A stretch of DNA of 59,148 nucleotides from an uncultured Opitutia bacterium (GTDB lineage: Bacteria; Verrucomicrobiota; Verrucomicrobiia; Opitutales; Opitutaceae), in NCBI GenBank assembly GCA_903855985.1, contig CAIOAO010000032.1:1-59148 (forward strand), read 5' to 3'. Of the stretch, positions 30,327-39,381 are shown one piece after another. The number at the start of each line of letters is the position of its first letter. The stretch's first letter is position 1. The position numbers and the translations under genes were made by a program. Under the pieces are notes generated by a model. That model saw nothing but the letters and a program-made list of their open reading frames with translations. It was not told the DNA's origin and did no database searches.

Positions 30327-31430
30327 TCAACCCAGTTGGGCGATGACGGCGTCGGCCATGGCCCGGGTGCCGACCGAGTTGCCACCGAAGGCGATGTCGG
30401 CGGTGCGGGTGCCGGCGACGACGGCGCGCTTCACGGCGGCCTCGATCCGGGCCGCGGGCGCTTCTAGGCCGAAGCTGTAGCGGAGCATCAGTGCGGCGGA
30501 GAGGATCTGGGCGCAGGGATTGGCGAGGTCCTTGCCGGCGAGGTCGGGGGCGGTGCCGCCGGCGGGCTCGTAAAGTCCGAAGGGCAGGCCGCGGGAATTT
30601 CGGCCGGCGCCGAGCGAGGCGGACGAGAGCATACCGAGCGAGCCGCAGACGACGGCCATCTCGTCGGAGAGGATGTCGCCGAACATGTTTTCCGTCACGA
30701 ACACGTCGAACTGGTTGGGATCGCGCACCAGCTGCATCGCGGCGTTGTCCACGTAGAGGTGGCTGAGCGTGAGGTCGGGCGCGTGCTGCGCGACATAGGC
30801 GGTGACAGTCTTGCGCCAGAGGACGGACGTCTCGAGGACGTTGGCCTTGTCCACCGAGCAGAGTTTCTTTTTGCGCGCGCGGGCGGCGGTGATGGCGGTC
30901 GCGGTGATGCGCTCGATCTCGCTCTTGCGGTACACCATCGTGTCCACCGCCTGCACATCGCCGTCGGGGAGCGTGGTGGTCTGCTTGGGCAGCCCGAAGT
31001 AGAGGCCGCCGGTCAGTTCGCGGATGCAGAGGATGTCGATGCCGTTGGGGATGCGGGCGGTCTTGAGCGGGGAGGCGTCGGTGAGCTCGCGGTAGAGCAG
31101 GCCGGGCCGGATGTTGGCGAAGAGGGTGAAGTGCTTGCGCAGCGGGAGGAGCGCGGCGCGCTCCGGCTGCTGGGCGGGCGGGAGCTTTTCCCACTTCGGG
31201 CCGCCGACGGAGCCGAACAGGATGGCGTCCGCGGCGGAGCAGATCCTCAGCGTGGCATCCGGCAGGGCGCTGCCGTGGCGGTCAATGGCGGCGCCGCCGA
31301 CGTCGGCCGGGGTGGCCTCGAGCGTGAGGTTTTCCTGGCGGGCGACGACCGCGAGGACGCGCAGGGCCTCGGACATGACTTCGGGTCAGATATAGTCTCC
31401 GGCGATGACGGCGAACTTGAGGGCGGGCAT
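30327..31430 (-). pseudogene. leuB: 3-isopropylmalate dehydrogenase, interrupted by a stop codon at codon 15
   Basis: NAD-dependent enzyme of leucine synthesis. The natural start is ATG at 31430, giving MPALKFAVIAGD; then come TAT ATC TGA where the family has Gly-Ile-Gly, followed in frame by PEVMSEALRVL. The body is otherwise intact: [42 protein letters not shown] and GTAPDLAGKDLANP are present. An internal ATG at 31376 could restart translation but would lose the first beta strand and the glycine loop. The TGA is at 31386-31388. Either a decayed gene or a local sequence error. It is convergent with the sensor kinase, the stops being adjacent. Confidence 0.9.
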
Positions 31431-31520
31431 CAGGGATAATGGGGTAGTCGGGAGGCGGGGAAAGGGAAGGGCATTTTTCGCGGTTGCGCGACGGTGAAAA
31501 GGGCATGGATTGGCGGACCA

Positions 31521-32156
31521 ATGAAGTTGCATGTCCTGCCCGCCGGCCCGATCCAGACCAACGCCTACCTGCTGACCGCCCCGGAGCGCGGGGAGGCGGT
31601 GCTGATCGACGCGCCCGGGGACATCTGGGCGCAGGTTGCGCCGATCCTGGCCCGGGAGAAATGCCGGCTGACGGAACTCTGGCTGACGCACGGGCACTGG
31701 GATCACACGCAGAGTGCAGCGGAGGTGGTGCGTCTCACGAAGGCCAAGGTTCGCGCGCACGTGGCGGACAAGGCTTTCTATGAGACTCCGCAGATCATGA
31801 GCGCGTTCTTGTCCGGGCGCATTAAGCTCGAGCCGGTGTTTGCGGACAGTTGGGTGGAGCAGGGCGAGATCCTGAACGCACTGGGCACGACGTTGGAGGT
31901 GCGGCATGTGCCGGGACACTGCCCGGGCAACGTGCTGTTTTATTCGGCCGCCCTGAAGGCCGTGTTTGTGGGGGATGCCCTGTTTGCCGGCAATGTGGGG
32001 CGCACGGATTTTCCCGGGGGCAGCATGGAAATGCTCGCCGACTCGATCCGCCGGCAGATCTACACGCTGCCCGACGAAACAGTGGTTTACCCGGGCCACG
32101 GGCGTGCTACGACGGTGGGTGAGGAGAAACAACACAACCCCCATGTCCGCGGCTGA
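31521..32156 (+). CDS. MBL-fold metallo-hydrolase (glyoxalase II-like)
   Basis: A protein of about 211 residues with the metallo-beta-lactamase metal-binding motif THGHWDHT, further ligands in GHCPGNVLF, GDALFAG and a late PGHG. It resembles small glyoxalase II-type hydrolases that cleave thioesters. ATG 31521 was chosen because the family begins MKLHVLPAGPIQTNAYL-type; nine further codons are open upstream. Its last 14 bases overlap the ribD-like gene, so the two are translated together. Substrate unknown. Confidence 0.9.
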   Translation: MKLHVLPAGPIQTNAYLLTAPERGEAVLIDAPGDIWAQVAPILAREKCRLTELWLTHGHWDHTQSAAEVVRLTKAKVRAHVADKAFYETPQIMSAFLSGRIKLEPVFADSWVEQGEILNALGTTLEVRHVPGHCPGNVLFYSAALKAVFVGDALFAGNVGRTDFPGGSMEMLADSIRRQIYTLPDETVVYPGHGRATTVGEEKQHNPHVRG

Positions 32157-33303
32157 ACACGAGACTTTTATGCGGCGCGCCCTGGAACTGGCGCGCCAGG
32201 GCTGGGGTGGCACGCACCCGCAGCCCATGGTCGGGGCCCTGATCGTGGAGGATGGGCAAATTGTGGCGGAGGGCTGGCAAGCCCGGGACGGCGGATTCCA
32301 CGCCGTGAAAACGGCGCTCGCCAAACTGGGCCGGGCCCCGCGGGAAGGTGCGCTGCTCGTGGTGACGCTGGAGCCGGGCGGAACCGAGGAAGAGCTGGCG
32401 GCGGGCGCGGAGTTGATCATTGGCGCCGGCCTCAAACAGGTGGTGGCCGGAGCGACGGACCCGAACCCGGCCCACGCGGGCAAGGGATTTGACCACCTGC
32501 GCGCGGCGGGCATCGAGGCCGTGACCGGCGTGCTGGAGCCGGAGTGCACGGAGCTGAATCTCATCTGCAACCACTGGGCGACGCTCGGCACGCCGCTGAT
32601 CGCGGCCAAGGCGGCCGTGACCCTGGACGGCCGCATCGCCTGCCGCTCGGGCGATTCGCGCGGGATCACGGGAGAGCTGGCGCGGGAGGATGTGATGCGC
32701 TGGCGCCGGTTGTTTCCCTCCATCGCGGTCGGGGCGGGCACGGTGATGGCGGAAAATCCCCGGCTGACGGCGCGTCTGCCGGGCGCGAAGGAATGGTGCC
32801 CGGTACGCTTCGTGTTCGACGGGCTGCTGCGGAGTGTGGCGGACCGGGCGATGCCGCACGTTTACACGGACGAATTCCGCGAGCGCACGATTGTGGTGAC
32901 CACGCCGCACGGCGGCATGGGTTATGTGCGCAAACTGCGCGACCTGGGCGTGCAGGTGTGGATCCTGCCCTCGGGCACGCAGCGCGTCCCGCTGGGGGAA
33001 TTCCGGAAACGCTGCGAGCAGGAGAAAATCTCCGGGGTGTATTTTGACGGTGACGCCGCGCTGGTGAGCCAGATTTTGCAGGAAAAGCAGATCGACTACC
33101 TGTTTGTCTACCGGGCACCGGTGCTGCTGGCGGACGACCGCGCCAAGCCGATGCTCAGCGGCCTGCGCACGGAAAAGCTCCTGAATGCGGTGCGGCTGGC
33201 GGAGGTCCGGCATGAGGTGCTGGGCGACGACACGCTCACGCGCGGGCGGGTGACCTATCCCGGGCAGATGTTCATCGATGAAACTACATTTAGCCTCGGG
33301 TAA
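32143..33303 (+). CDS. RibD-type protein with degenerate deaminase domain, probable pyrimidine reductase
   Basis: A 386-residue protein laid out as RibD: an N-terminal CMP/dCMP-deaminase-like domain (residues 1 to about 140) and a C-terminal DHFR-like reductase domain (from about 145: AAVTLDGRIACRSGDSRGIT, VGAGTVMAENPRLTARLPG). In active RibD the deaminase has HAE and a PC...C zinc site. Here these read FHAV (His53-Ala54-Val55, catalytic Glu lost) and TLEPGGTEEEL (both zinc Cys lost). It should therefore carry out only the reductase step of riboflavin synthesis, as in plant PyrR. It starts at ATG 32143 inside the previous gene and overlaps rdgB by 26 bases. Confidence 0.85.
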   Translation: MSAAEHETFMRRALELARQGWGGTHPQPMVGALIVEDGQIVAEGWQARDGGFHAVKTALAKLGRAPREGALLVVTLEPGGTEEELAAGAELIIGAGLKQVVAGATDPNPAHAGKGFDHLRAAGIEAVTGVLEPECTELNLICNHWATLGTPLIAAKAAVTLDGRIACRSGDSRGITGELAREDVMRWRRLFPSIAVGAGTVMAENPRLTARLPGAKEWCPVRFVFDGLLRSVADRAMPHVYTDEFRERTIVVTTPHGGMGYVRKLRDLGVQVWILPSGTQRVPLGEFRKRCEQEKISGVYFDGDAALVSQILQEKQIDYLFVYRAPVLLADDRAKPMLSGLRTEKLLNAVRLAEVRHEVLGDDTLTRGRVTYPGQMFIDETTFSLG

Positions 33304-33892
33304 CGCGCACAAGGCCGCCGAATTTGCGTCGCTCGCGGCGGAGGCGGACCTGCCCGTGGAGATCGTCGCGGCCACGGGTACCGGGGGCATGCCGGCGGTG
33401 GTGGAGGACGCGGGGACGTTTTCGGGCAACGCGCGGAAGAAGGCGCAGGCGCTGCGCGGGTTACTGCCGGCGGGCGCATGGGTGCTGGCGGACGACAGCG
33501 GCCTGTGTGTCGCGGCGCTCGACGGCGGGCCCGGCGTGGAATCGGCCTACTATGCCGGGCCGCAGGGCGACAGCGCGGCCAACCTGCGCAAGCTGGTGGA
33601 AACGATGCGCGGAGTGCCGGCGGAGCGGCGGCAGGCCTATTTTGCCTGTGTGTTGCTGGTCATCGACCCGCAGGGCCGGGAACACGGGTTTGAAGGTCGC
33701 TGCGAGGGATCGCTGCGGGAGACGGCGGGTGGCAGCGGTGGATTTGGCTATGATCCGCTGTTTGTGCCGGCGGGCCAGACGCTGACGTTTGCGGAGCTGC
33801 CCGAAGCGGCAAAGCACGCACTCAGCCACCGCGGCCGGGCCTGGGCCAAACTGGCGGCTTGGCTGCGGGACCGGCCCGACGTGTCGGCTTGA
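33278..33892 (+). CDS. rdgB: XTP/dITP diphosphatase (non-canonical purine NTP pyrophosphatase)
   Basis: A 204-residue Ham1/RdgB-family enzyme that removes dITP and XTP from the nucleotide pool. Signatures: LASGNAHKAAEF at the N-terminus, NARKKAQAL, LADDSGLCVAALDGGPGVESA with the metal-binding Asp pair, GGFGYDPLF and the C-terminal LSHRGRAW. Length normal. It begins within the last codons of the RibD-like gene, completing a three-gene run with the MBL-fold hydrolase. Confidence 0.95.
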   Translation: MKLHLASGNAHKAAEFASLAAEADLPVEIVAATGTGGMPAVVEDAGTFSGNARKKAQALRGLLPAGAWVLADDSGLCVAALDGGPGVESAYYAGPQGDSAANLRKLVETMRGVPAERRQAYFACVLLVIDPQGREHGFEGRCEGSLRETAGGSGGFGYDPLFVPAGQTLTFAELPEAAKHALSHRGRAWAKLAAWLRDRPDVSA

Positions 33893-33924
33893 AGGGGAGA
33901 CGCGGCAAGGGCGCCGCATCCCCT
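33893..33924. terminator. Imperfect hairpin between convergent rdgB and the gene fragment
   Basis: Outer arms AGGGGA (33893-33898) and TCCCCT (33919-33924) and inner arms GCGGC (33902-33906) and GCCGC (33913-33917) form an interrupted stem right after the rdgB stop. No T tract follows, so termination is only suggested by position. Confidence 0.35.
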
Positions 33925-33938
33925 CTCCTCGGGGCGAA

Positions 33939-34330
33939 TCAGTCCGACAGGAACCGGCCGAGCTCAAGCACGTCGATCGCCGCGTTGCGGTCGTCGGTCC
34001 AGATGAGCTGGGAGTTCACGAGCGGGGAAGTGACCGTGTTGACCGTGTGCTTGACGCGGCCGTTGTCCTCCTCGTCGGGGAACCAGGTCACGAGGTCCTT
34101 CGTCTGATCCGGCTTGGTGATGATGATGTAATCGGTGGGCGTGGGATCCCAGTCACGTTCCTTGCCGGGCTCGGTGACGTCCTTCTTGATTTCCGTGTGC
34201 ACCGCGATGGCCGCCAGGTTCAGGCTGCGGGCGGTGGCCTCGACGACCGGGTAAAAGTGCGAATAGCGGCTCGAAACGTGGACGATCAGCATGCCGTCCT
34301 TGCTATTCAGGCGGCGGGTGTAGATGCCCA
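33939..34330 (-). pseudogene. 3' fragment of a spermidine-synthase-like gene
   Basis: About 130 residues resembling the C-terminal part of spermidine-synthase-like (often MFS-fused) proteins: an YTRRLNSKDGMLIVHVSSRY segment with PVVEATARSL, then DYIIITKPD and the terminal LIWTDDRNAAIDVL, which matches the WTDD---N--SVL end of the family. The methyltransferase-like core that should precede it is absent: upstream the sequence turns into the coding strand of a different gene in another frame. No plausible start. Family call is by pattern recognition. Confidence 0.65.
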
Positions 34331-34561
34331 GGTGCCGCCGATCATGTCGCCGAGCTGGCGTTGGTACGACTCGTCCCACTCGTCCACCGGGCGGTTCAGG
34401 ATCTGCAGCACGGCGTCAAACTGCATCCGGCGCGCCTCGATCGCCTCGGCCCGCAGCCGCTGCGTCTGTTGCCGCAGCCAGCTCTGGGCCCCGAGGGTGG
34501 CCCCGAGGAACACCAGCAGCAGGAGCAGCGAATAGCCGATGAGGCGGGTGAGGGAGTTCAT
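34307..34561 (-). pseudogene. 5' fragment of a membrane sensor protein (probable histidine kinase)
   Basis: Begins MNSLTRLIGYSLLLLLVFLG, an N-terminal membrane segment (ATG 34561; the frame is open 21 codons further up), then a helical extracytoplasmic start with WDESYQRQLGDMIGGT. This looks like the first 75-80 residues of a sensor kinase whose sensing, second membrane, and kinase parts are missing. It ends at a stop just after running into the spermidine-synthase-like sequence at about 34330. Not a plausible complete gene. Confidence 0.6.
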
Positions 34562-34659
34562 GCGGCCGGGAGCCCGGGCCGCGAACCTGTGGCGGCAATC
34601 GGCCCGCGTCAAAACTTTCGACATTTCACCCGGGGCGGCTTTTGTTGGCGGGCTCCCGC

Positions 34660-36201
34660 ATGAAGCCGTTTTACCTCACCACCGCCATCGACTACGTGAA
34701 TGGTGCCCCGCACCTCGGCCACGCCTATGAAAAGGTGCTGGCCGACGTCATTGCCCGGTTCCGGCGGATGATGGGGGACGAGGTCTATTTCCTCACCGGC
34801 GTGGACGAGCACGGCCAGAAGGTCCAGATGGCCGCCCAGCAGCTCGGCATCCCGCCCCAGCAGTACGCCGACGAGACGAGCGCGGCCTTCCGCGCGCTGC
34901 TGCCGCAGCTCAGCATCTCCAACGACGACTTCATCCGCACGACCGAGCCGCGGCACAAGGCGGTCGTGAGCCGGCTGCTCCAGCAACTGTACGACAAGGG
35001 CGAGATCTACCAGGCCGAGTACAAGGGGTTCTATTCCACCCGGCAGGAGCAGTTCCTGCAGGAGAAGGACCGGCAGCCCGACGGCACGTGGCCGGAGATC
35101 TTCGGCGATGTGACCGAGATCACGGAGTCCAACTATTTCTTCAAGCTCGCGGGCTATCAGGCCTGGCTCGTGGATTTCCTGACGACGCACGAGGACTTCA
35201 TCTTCCCGCGCTACCGCCAGAAGCAGGTGCTGGAGTTCCTCAAGGACCCGCTGAACGACCTCTGCATCTCGCGCCCGCGCGAGCGGCTGGAGTGGGGCAT
35301 CCCGCTGCCCTTCGATGCAAATTACGTGACGTACGTCTGGTTCGATGCGCTCGTAAACTATTACTCGGCGGTGGCCGACACGGGGCAGTGGCCCGCGGAC
35401 CTCCATGTCATCGGCAAGGACATCCTCGTCCCGCCGCACGCGGTCTACTGGCCGATCATGCTGCACGCCCTCGGGCTGCCGCTGCCGAAGGCGCTGCTGG
35501 TGCACGGCTGGTGGTCGGTCAACGGCGTGAAGATGTCCAAGAGCACCGGCAATTTCATCGTGCCGGCGGACTACACCGGGGAGTTCGGCGTGGACGCGCT
35601 GCGTTATTTCCTGATCCGCGAGATGAACGTCGGCCAGGACAGCGATTTCACCCGCGCACAATTCCTCGTCCGCTACAACAGCGAGCTCGCGAACAACCTC
35701 GGCAACCTCATCAACCGCACGCTCAACATGACCACGCGCTTCGGCGCGGGCCTGATCCCCGCGGCCGGGCCGGCGGAGGACGCGGAGAAGGAACTCCAGG
35801 CGCTGTGGGAGAAGACCCGTGCCGAGGTCATCCCGCTCTGCGAGGGCTTCCAGTTTCACACCGCGCTCGACCGCACTTTTGCGTTCGTCACCGCGACCAA
35901 CGCCTACATCGAGAAACGTGCGCCGTGGAAGCTCGGCAAGTCCACCGCGGAGGCCGACCAGGTCCTGCTGCGCACCTCGCTCGCCACGATGGCGGAGGCG
36001 CTGCGGCTGGCCGCCGCCCTGTTGCAGGCGGTGATGCCGACCACCACGGAAAAGATCAACGGAGTGCTCGGCTACACGCCCGGCGCGATCTGGCGGGACG
36101 AACTGGCCTGGGGCACGCGGCTGACCGGCCGGAAGGTCGCGGAGGCCCTCGTGCTGTTTCCGCGGCCCCAGCCGGCGGACAAGGCGCCTGCCAAGCCGTG
36201 A
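34660..36201 (+). CDS. metG: Methionyl-tRNA synthetase (short form)
   Basis: A 513-residue class I synthetase that charges tRNA-Met. It has the HIGH-type motif APHLGHAYEKV near residues 15-25 and the KMSKSTGN loop. The connective-peptide region reads FYSTRQEQFLQEKD, without the zinc-binding cysteines of many MetRS. No C-terminal tRNA-binding (EMAP-like) domain is present, so it is the compact form. ATG 34660 was chosen because the family begins MKPFYLTTAIDYVNG. Its stop codon overlaps the menF start (GTGA). Confidence 0.96.
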   Translation: MKPFYLTTAIDYVNGAPHLGHAYEKVLADVIARFRRMMGDEVYFLTGVDEHGQKVQMAAQQLGIPPQQYADETSAAFRALLPQLSISNDDFIRTTEPRHKAVVSRLLQQLYDKGEIYQAEYKGFYSTRQEQFLQEKDRQPDGTWPEIFGDVTEITESNYFFKLAGYQAWLVDFLTTHEDFIFPRYRQKQVLEFLKDPLNDLCISRPRERLEWGIPLPFDANYVTYVWFDALVNYYSAVADTGQWPADLHVIGKDILVPPHAVYWPIMLHALGLPLPKALLVHGWWSVNGVKMSKSTGNFIVPADYTGEFGVDALRYFLIREMNVGQDSDFTRAQFLVRYNSELANNLGNLINRTLNMTTRFGAGLIPAAGPAEDAEKELQALWEKTRAEVIPLCEGFQFHTALDRTFAFVTATNAYIEKRAPWKLGKSTAEADQVLLRTSLATMAEALRLAAALLQAVMPTTTEKINGVLGYTPGAIWRDELAWGTRLTGRKVAEALVLFPRPQPADKAPAKP

Positions 36202-37613
36202 CCATCCTCCCGCTCCATCCGGCGAACAACGCCTCGCCCGAGGCGCTCGAGGCGTTCCTCGCGCAGTGCCGCGCGGCGGCGGTGAAGGATGGACACGCCA
36301 AGCTCGTGAGCATCTCGCTCGCGGTCGGCGCGCTCGATCCACTGGCGGTGCTGGAGTCCATCTTTGAGCCGGGCGAGCCGCATTTCTACGCGGAGCGCCC
36401 CAGCATCGAGAGCGCGATCGCGGGCGCGGAGGTCGCGGTGGCCCACGAGGCCCACGGGCCGGATCGCTTTGCGGAGATCCAGCGGTTCATCGATGAAACC
36501 CTCGCGCACACCATTGCGGTGGGTGACGTGGAGGCGCCGTTCGGCGGCCCGCATTTTTTCACGGCGTTCGCGTTCCAGAACGAGCCGGAGGCCGGCGGCG
36601 CGTTTCCGGCCGCCCGCGCCTTCGTGCCGCGCTGGCAGGTGGCGCGCGCGGGGGCGACCACGACCGCCGTGGCGAACCTGCTGGTCACGGCGGACGCCGA
36701 CCTGGCGCTGCTCGCCCAGCGCGTCTGGCGGGCGCACGGGAAGTTCGCGCAGTTCCGCTACCGGGAAACGAATCCGGCGGCGCCCACGGCCGGACCGGAA
36801 TTTTCCACGCGGGAGGCTGGAGACTACCGGACGGCCGTGACCCGCGCGCTGACGCGCCTCGCAGCGGGCGAGTTTGAGAAAATCGTGCTGGCCCGGGCGA
36901 TCGACCTGACGCTCCCGCAGCCGCTGCACCCGCTGCGCGTGCTCAACGGCCTGCGCCAGCTCTTTCCCGACTGTTATGCCTTCTCCCTGGCGAACGGGCG
37001 CGGCCAGAGCTTCATCGGGGCGAGCCCCGAGCAGCTGGTGCGCGTGAGCAAGGGCACCCTCGAGACCGCGGCGCTGGCCGGCACGACCGGCCGTGGAGTG
37101 GGTGCGAGTGAGGACGCTGCGCTGGGGGCGGCGCTGCTGCACAGCGAGAAAGACCTGCGGGAACACCGGTTTGTGGTGGATACCATCACCGGCCGCCTGG
37201 CGCAGCTCGGCCTCAAGCTGGAGTTTGCGGCACAACCGCGGCTGCGCCGGCTGGCCAACGTGCAGCACCTGCACACGCCCATCCGCGCGGCATTGCCGGA
37301 GAATGTCCGCCTGCTCCAGACCGTGGGCTGGCTGCATCCGACGCCGGCGGTCGGGGGGACACCCATGGACGCGGCCCTGGCCTGGATCCCGGCCCTCGAG
37401 GGCTTTCCGCGCGGACTGTACGGCGGTGCCATCGGCTGGGTGAATGCGCGCGGGGGCGGCGAATTTTTTGTCGGGATCCGCTCGGCGCTGGTGGACGGCG
37501 CCACGGCGCGGGTGTACGCGGGCGCCGGCATCGTGGCCGGCTCGACGCCGGAGAAGGAGTTTGCCGAAACGGAGCTGAAGTTTAAAGCCATGCTCGGCGC
37601 GCTTTGCGCCTGA
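36198..37613 (+). CDS. menF: Isochorismate synthase (menaquinone-specific)
   Basis: A 471-residue chorismate-utilising enzyme. The first step toward menaquinone converts chorismate to isochorismate. The catalytic half has FEKIVLARAIDL, FIGASPEQLV, ETAALAGTTGRG, SEKDLREHRFVVD, TPAVGGTP and YAGAGIVAGSTPEKE, all typical of the MenF/EntC group. It starts with a GTG overlapping the metG stop, and menD follows after 13 bases, which decides MenF rather than a siderophore or salicylate enzyme. The N-terminal half is less conserved, as usual. Confidence 0.93.
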   Translation: MTILPLHPANNASPEALEAFLAQCRAAAVKDGHAKLVSISLAVGALDPLAVLESIFEPGEPHFYAERPSIESAIAGAEVAVAHEAHGPDRFAEIQRFIDETLAHTIAVGDVEAPFGGPHFFTAFAFQNEPEAGGAFPAARAFVPRWQVARAGATTTAVANLLVTADADLALLAQRVWRAHGKFAQFRYRETNPAAPTAGPEFSTREAGDYRTAVTRALTRLAAGEFEKIVLARAIDLTLPQPLHPLRVLNGLRQLFPDCYAFSLANGRGQSFIGASPEQLVRVSKGTLETAALAGTTGRGVGASEDAALGAALLHSEKDLREHRFVVDTITGRLAQLGLKLEFAAQPRLRRLANVQHLHTPIRAALPENVRLLQTVGWLHPTPAVGGTPMDAALAWIPALEGFPRGLYGGAIGWVNARGGGEFFVGIRSALVDGATARVYAGAGIVAGSTPEKEFAETELKFKAMLGALCA

Positions 37614-37626
37614 CCAACGCCCGCCC

Positions 37627-39363
37627 ATGCTCGATTTCCGCAACACCAACAGTCTCTGGGGCAGCGTGCTGGTGGAAACCCTCCACCGCCTCGGCGTGAC
37701 ACATGCGGTGATCTCCCCCGGCTCGCGCTCGACGCCGCTGACGATGGCCTTCGCGCGGCACGCGGGGATCGAGTCCATCCCGGTGCTGGATGAGCGCTCC
37801 GCGGCATTTTTCGCCCTGGGTCTGGCGAAGCGGCACCGCCGCCCGGTGGTCCTGCTCTGCACCAGCGGCACGGCCGGGGCGAATTACCATCCCGCGGTGA
37901 TCGAGGCGCAGGAGAGCGGCGTGCCGCTGCTCATCCTCACCGCCGACCGCCCGCCGGAGATGCGCGAGTGCCGCTCGGGGCAGACGATCGACCAGCAGAA
38001 ACTCTACGGCAGCCACGTGAACTTTTATCACGAACTCGCGGTGCCGGTCGCGAGCCTGCCGCTGCTGCGGTACTTGCGGCAGACACTGACCCATGCCGTG
38101 GAGCGCACGCAGTTTCCCGTGTCCGGACCGGTGCATCTCAATGCGCCGTTCCGCGATCCCTTGCCGCCCATCGAAGATGGCAGCGCCGCCGCGCTCAAGG
38201 AAACCCTGCACGCGGAGGACTTTTTCAGCGGAGTGCAGCCGCCGCTGCGGGCCAACGCGCTGTTGGAGTCGCTCGATTTCCCCGCCGCCAGCCGCGGCAT
38301 CATCGTCGTGGGACCGTGCGAGGAAGGCCTGTCGCCGGTGGACATCGGCATCATCGCCGGTTTCGCGCGGGACACGGGCTGGCCGGTGCTGGCGGACACG
38401 CTGTCGGGTCTCCGCGGTGACGCCGGACATTTTCCCAACCTGGTCACGCGGTATGACTCGATAGTGCGCAGCGCTGCGGCAGGCGCGAAACTGAAGCCGG
38501 ATCTGGTGCTGTGCCTTGGCGGCTGGCCCACGAGCAAGCCGCTGCGCGCGTGGCTGGAGGCCTGCGCCCCCGAGGTCTGGCTGGTGACGGCGCGCGCGCA
38601 GAATCTCGATGCCCTGCACCTGACCACGCACCATGTCCGCGGCGGATTGCGGACGTTTGTGGGCAGCGTGGTGGTGGAAGGGAAGGGACCGGCGGACTAT
38701 GCCGAGGCCTGGTGCAAGGCGGAGGCGGCGGCCGGGGCGAGCCTCAAGCGCGCGCTGGCGAAGGCACCGGAAAATTTTGAAGGCCAGGCGACGGTGTCGC
38801 TGGCGCAGCACCTGCCCAAGCTGACGCCGGTGTTCGTGGCGAATTCCATGCCGGCGCGGGATGTGGAGTATTTCTGGCCGGGGACGGACCGGGCGCCGCA
38901 GTTTTTCTACAACCGCGGGGCAAACGGCATTGACGGCACGCTGTCCACGGCGCTCGGGGTGGCGCACCGCCACCGTCCCGCGGTGCTGCTGACGGGCGAC
39001 CTGGCGCTGTTGCATGACTCGAATGGTTTCCTGCTCGGGCCGAAGTTCCAGGGCAGCCTGACCATCGTCCTGATCAACAACAACGGCGGCGGAATCTTCG
39101 AGCACCTCCCGGTGGCGGCCTTCAACCCGCCGTTCGAGGAGTTTTTTGCCACGCCGCAGACGGTGGATTTCAAGAAACTCTGCGCGGCCCACGGGGTGGG
39201 CTATACCCTCGTCCGCGACGGAGCGCATTTCAAAGGGCTGATCGCCAAGCTGCCGCAGCGCGGGATCCGCGTGCTGGAGCTGCGGACTGACCGGAAGAAG
39301 GATGCCGCCCTGCGGAAGACGATTTTCGCCGCGGCGGCGAAGGCGGCGGAGCGGGCGGTCTGA
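37627..39363 (+). CDS. menD: 2-succinyl-5-enolpyruvyl-6-hydroxy-3-cyclohexene-1-carboxylate synthase
   Basis: A 578-residue thiamine-diphosphate enzyme performing the second menaquinone step, joining 2-oxoglutarate to isochorismate. Motifs are GVTHAVISPGSRSTPLT, LDERSAAFFALGLAK with the catalytic Glu, CTSGTAGANYHPAVIEA, LTADRPPE, and the thiamine-binding GDLALLHDSNG...NNNGGGIF region. Full length. It directly follows menF, so metG, menF and menD probably form one transcript. Confidence 0.97.
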   Translation: MLDFRNTNSLWGSVLVETLHRLGVTHAVISPGSRSTPLTMAFARHAGIESIPVLDERSAAFFALGLAKRHRRPVVLLCTSGTAGANYHPAVIEAQESGVPLLILTADRPPEMRECRSGQTIDQQKLYGSHVNFYHELAVPVASLPLLRYLRQTLTHAVERTQFPVSGPVHLNAPFRDPLPPIEDGSAAALKETLHAEDFFSGVQPPLRANALLESLDFPAASRGIIVVGPCEEGLSPVDIGIIAGFARDTGWPVLADTLSGLRGDAGHFPNLVTRYDSIVRSAAAGAKLKPDLVLCLGGWPTSKPLRAWLEACAPEVWLVTARAQNLDALHLTTHHVRGGLRTFVGSVVVEGKGPADYAEAWCKAEAAAGASLKRALAKAPENFEGQATVSLAQHLPKLTPVFVANSMPARDVEYFWPGTDRAPQFFYNRGANGIDGTLSTALGVAHRHRPAVLLTGDLALLHDSNGFLLGPKFQGSLTIVLINNNGGGIFEHLPVAAFNPPFEEFFATPQTVDFKKLCAAHGVGYTLVRDGAHFKGLIAKLPQRGIRVLELRTDRKKDAALRKTIFAAAAKAAERAV

Positions 39364-39381
39364 GTCGGAGCCGCGGGGCGC

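Noticed and set aside
31386-31388. TGA in leuB read as selenocysteine or another recoded codon
   Set aside because: The family needs Gly here, no SECIS-like hairpin is seen just downstream, and no selenocysteine genes occur in the window.
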